Shown here one piece after another: positions 23,991 through 24,165 of a stretch of DNA of 24,165 nt. Source of the DNA: an uncultured Christensenella sp. (GTDB lineage Bacteria; Bacillota; Clostridia; Christensenellales; UBA3700); contig CAJTPC010000017.1 in the NCBI GenBank assembly GCA_910578245.1, positions 4,953-29,117 of the forward strand. The letters are read 5' to 3'. The stretch's first letter is position 1. The number at the start of each line of letters is the position of its first letter. Below the pieces are notes generated by a model. That model ran no database searches. It saw only the letters and a list, made by a program, of their open reading frames with translations, and was not told where the DNA came from. Made by a program: the position numbers and the translations under genes.

Positions 23991-24165
23991 AAGTAGGCTG
24001 TCACGGAAAGATGGCAGTAAAAGCACCTTAAAAACTAAACAGAGAGAAGGAATAGCGAGAAGTAGTAATTTAAGAAAAGTGGAGACACTACAAATTATTA
24101 ATAAGTAAAAAGCTATTTCAGACAAGAAAAAGTATAAGTGTACAGAATAAACACGAAATGCAAAA
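23991..24165 (+). other. Untranslated leader, probably of an rRNA operon
   Basis: No plausible coding frame begins after the promoter. The sequence carries GCACCTTAAAAACTAAACAG (24023-24042), which resembles the boxA-like CTTTGAAAACTRAACA stretch of Bacillota rRNA leaders. A purine-rich region follows, as often found before 16S. The 16S gene itself (AGAGTTTGATC) is not reached, so this stays an inference. Confidence 0.5.

Overview
The window is chromosomal DNA of a low-to-moderate-GC Gram-positive-type bacterium, most likely an uncultured member of the Clostridia (Bacillota). This is an inference from several signs: a dnaG-rpoD-trmK-Nif3-zinc ribbon gene order, a short SigA-type sigma factor, lipobox lipoproteins, a T-box riboswitch, strong AAGGAG/GGAGG ribosome binding sites, and ArgJ/ArgR-type arginine biosynthesis. 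All genes supported here lie on the + strand.

Layout. Positions 1-1172 hold the 3' part of glmM, closed by an intrinsic terminator. A free-standing lipoprotein lipase-like gene (1304-2452) follows, with its own promoter and terminator. Positions 2533-11824 hold a long arginine cluster: a tandem pair of ARG boxes and promoter, then argG, argH, argC, argJ, argB, argD and argF. Translationally coupled to its end are a GNAT acetyltransferase and an HU-type nucleoid protein. Together the arg genes convert glutamate to arginine by the cyclic (ArgJ) route; only carbamoyl phosphate synthase (carAB) and the regulator argR are missing from the window. A small C_GCAxxG_C_C cysteine-rich protein follows. 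Next comes a consensus promoter driving a T-box leader with an asparagine specifier (AAC) and matching TGGC acceptor-binding bases, in front of asparagine synthetase asnB.

Positions 14284-18212 look like an accessory insertion between asnB and the housekeeping dnaG operon. The first gene is visibly more AT-rich than the arg genes. The segment opens with three tandem copies of a 22-bp repeat containing TTGACA, and related GC-rich hairpins sit at both ends. It encodes a membrane-anchored protein with a possible papain/C39-like Cys-His-Asp triad, a lipoprotein, and a BcrA/LanF-like ABC ATPase coupled to a six-helix permease with a large extracellular loop. The combination resembles peptide-antibiotic immunity or peptide-export modules but matches no standard arrangement I recognise. 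It is the best candidate here for an undescribed system.

Positions 18294-23831 hold a macromolecular-synthesis type operon: dnaG, rpoD, trmK, a Nif3/YbgI-like metal protein, a COG1579-like coiled-coil zinc-ribbon protein and a two-helix DUF3592-like protein. After its terminator, the last 200 bases carry a strong promoter with an A/T-rich upstream region and a leader that resembles that of a ribosomal RNA operon. The 16S gene would lie just beyond the window.
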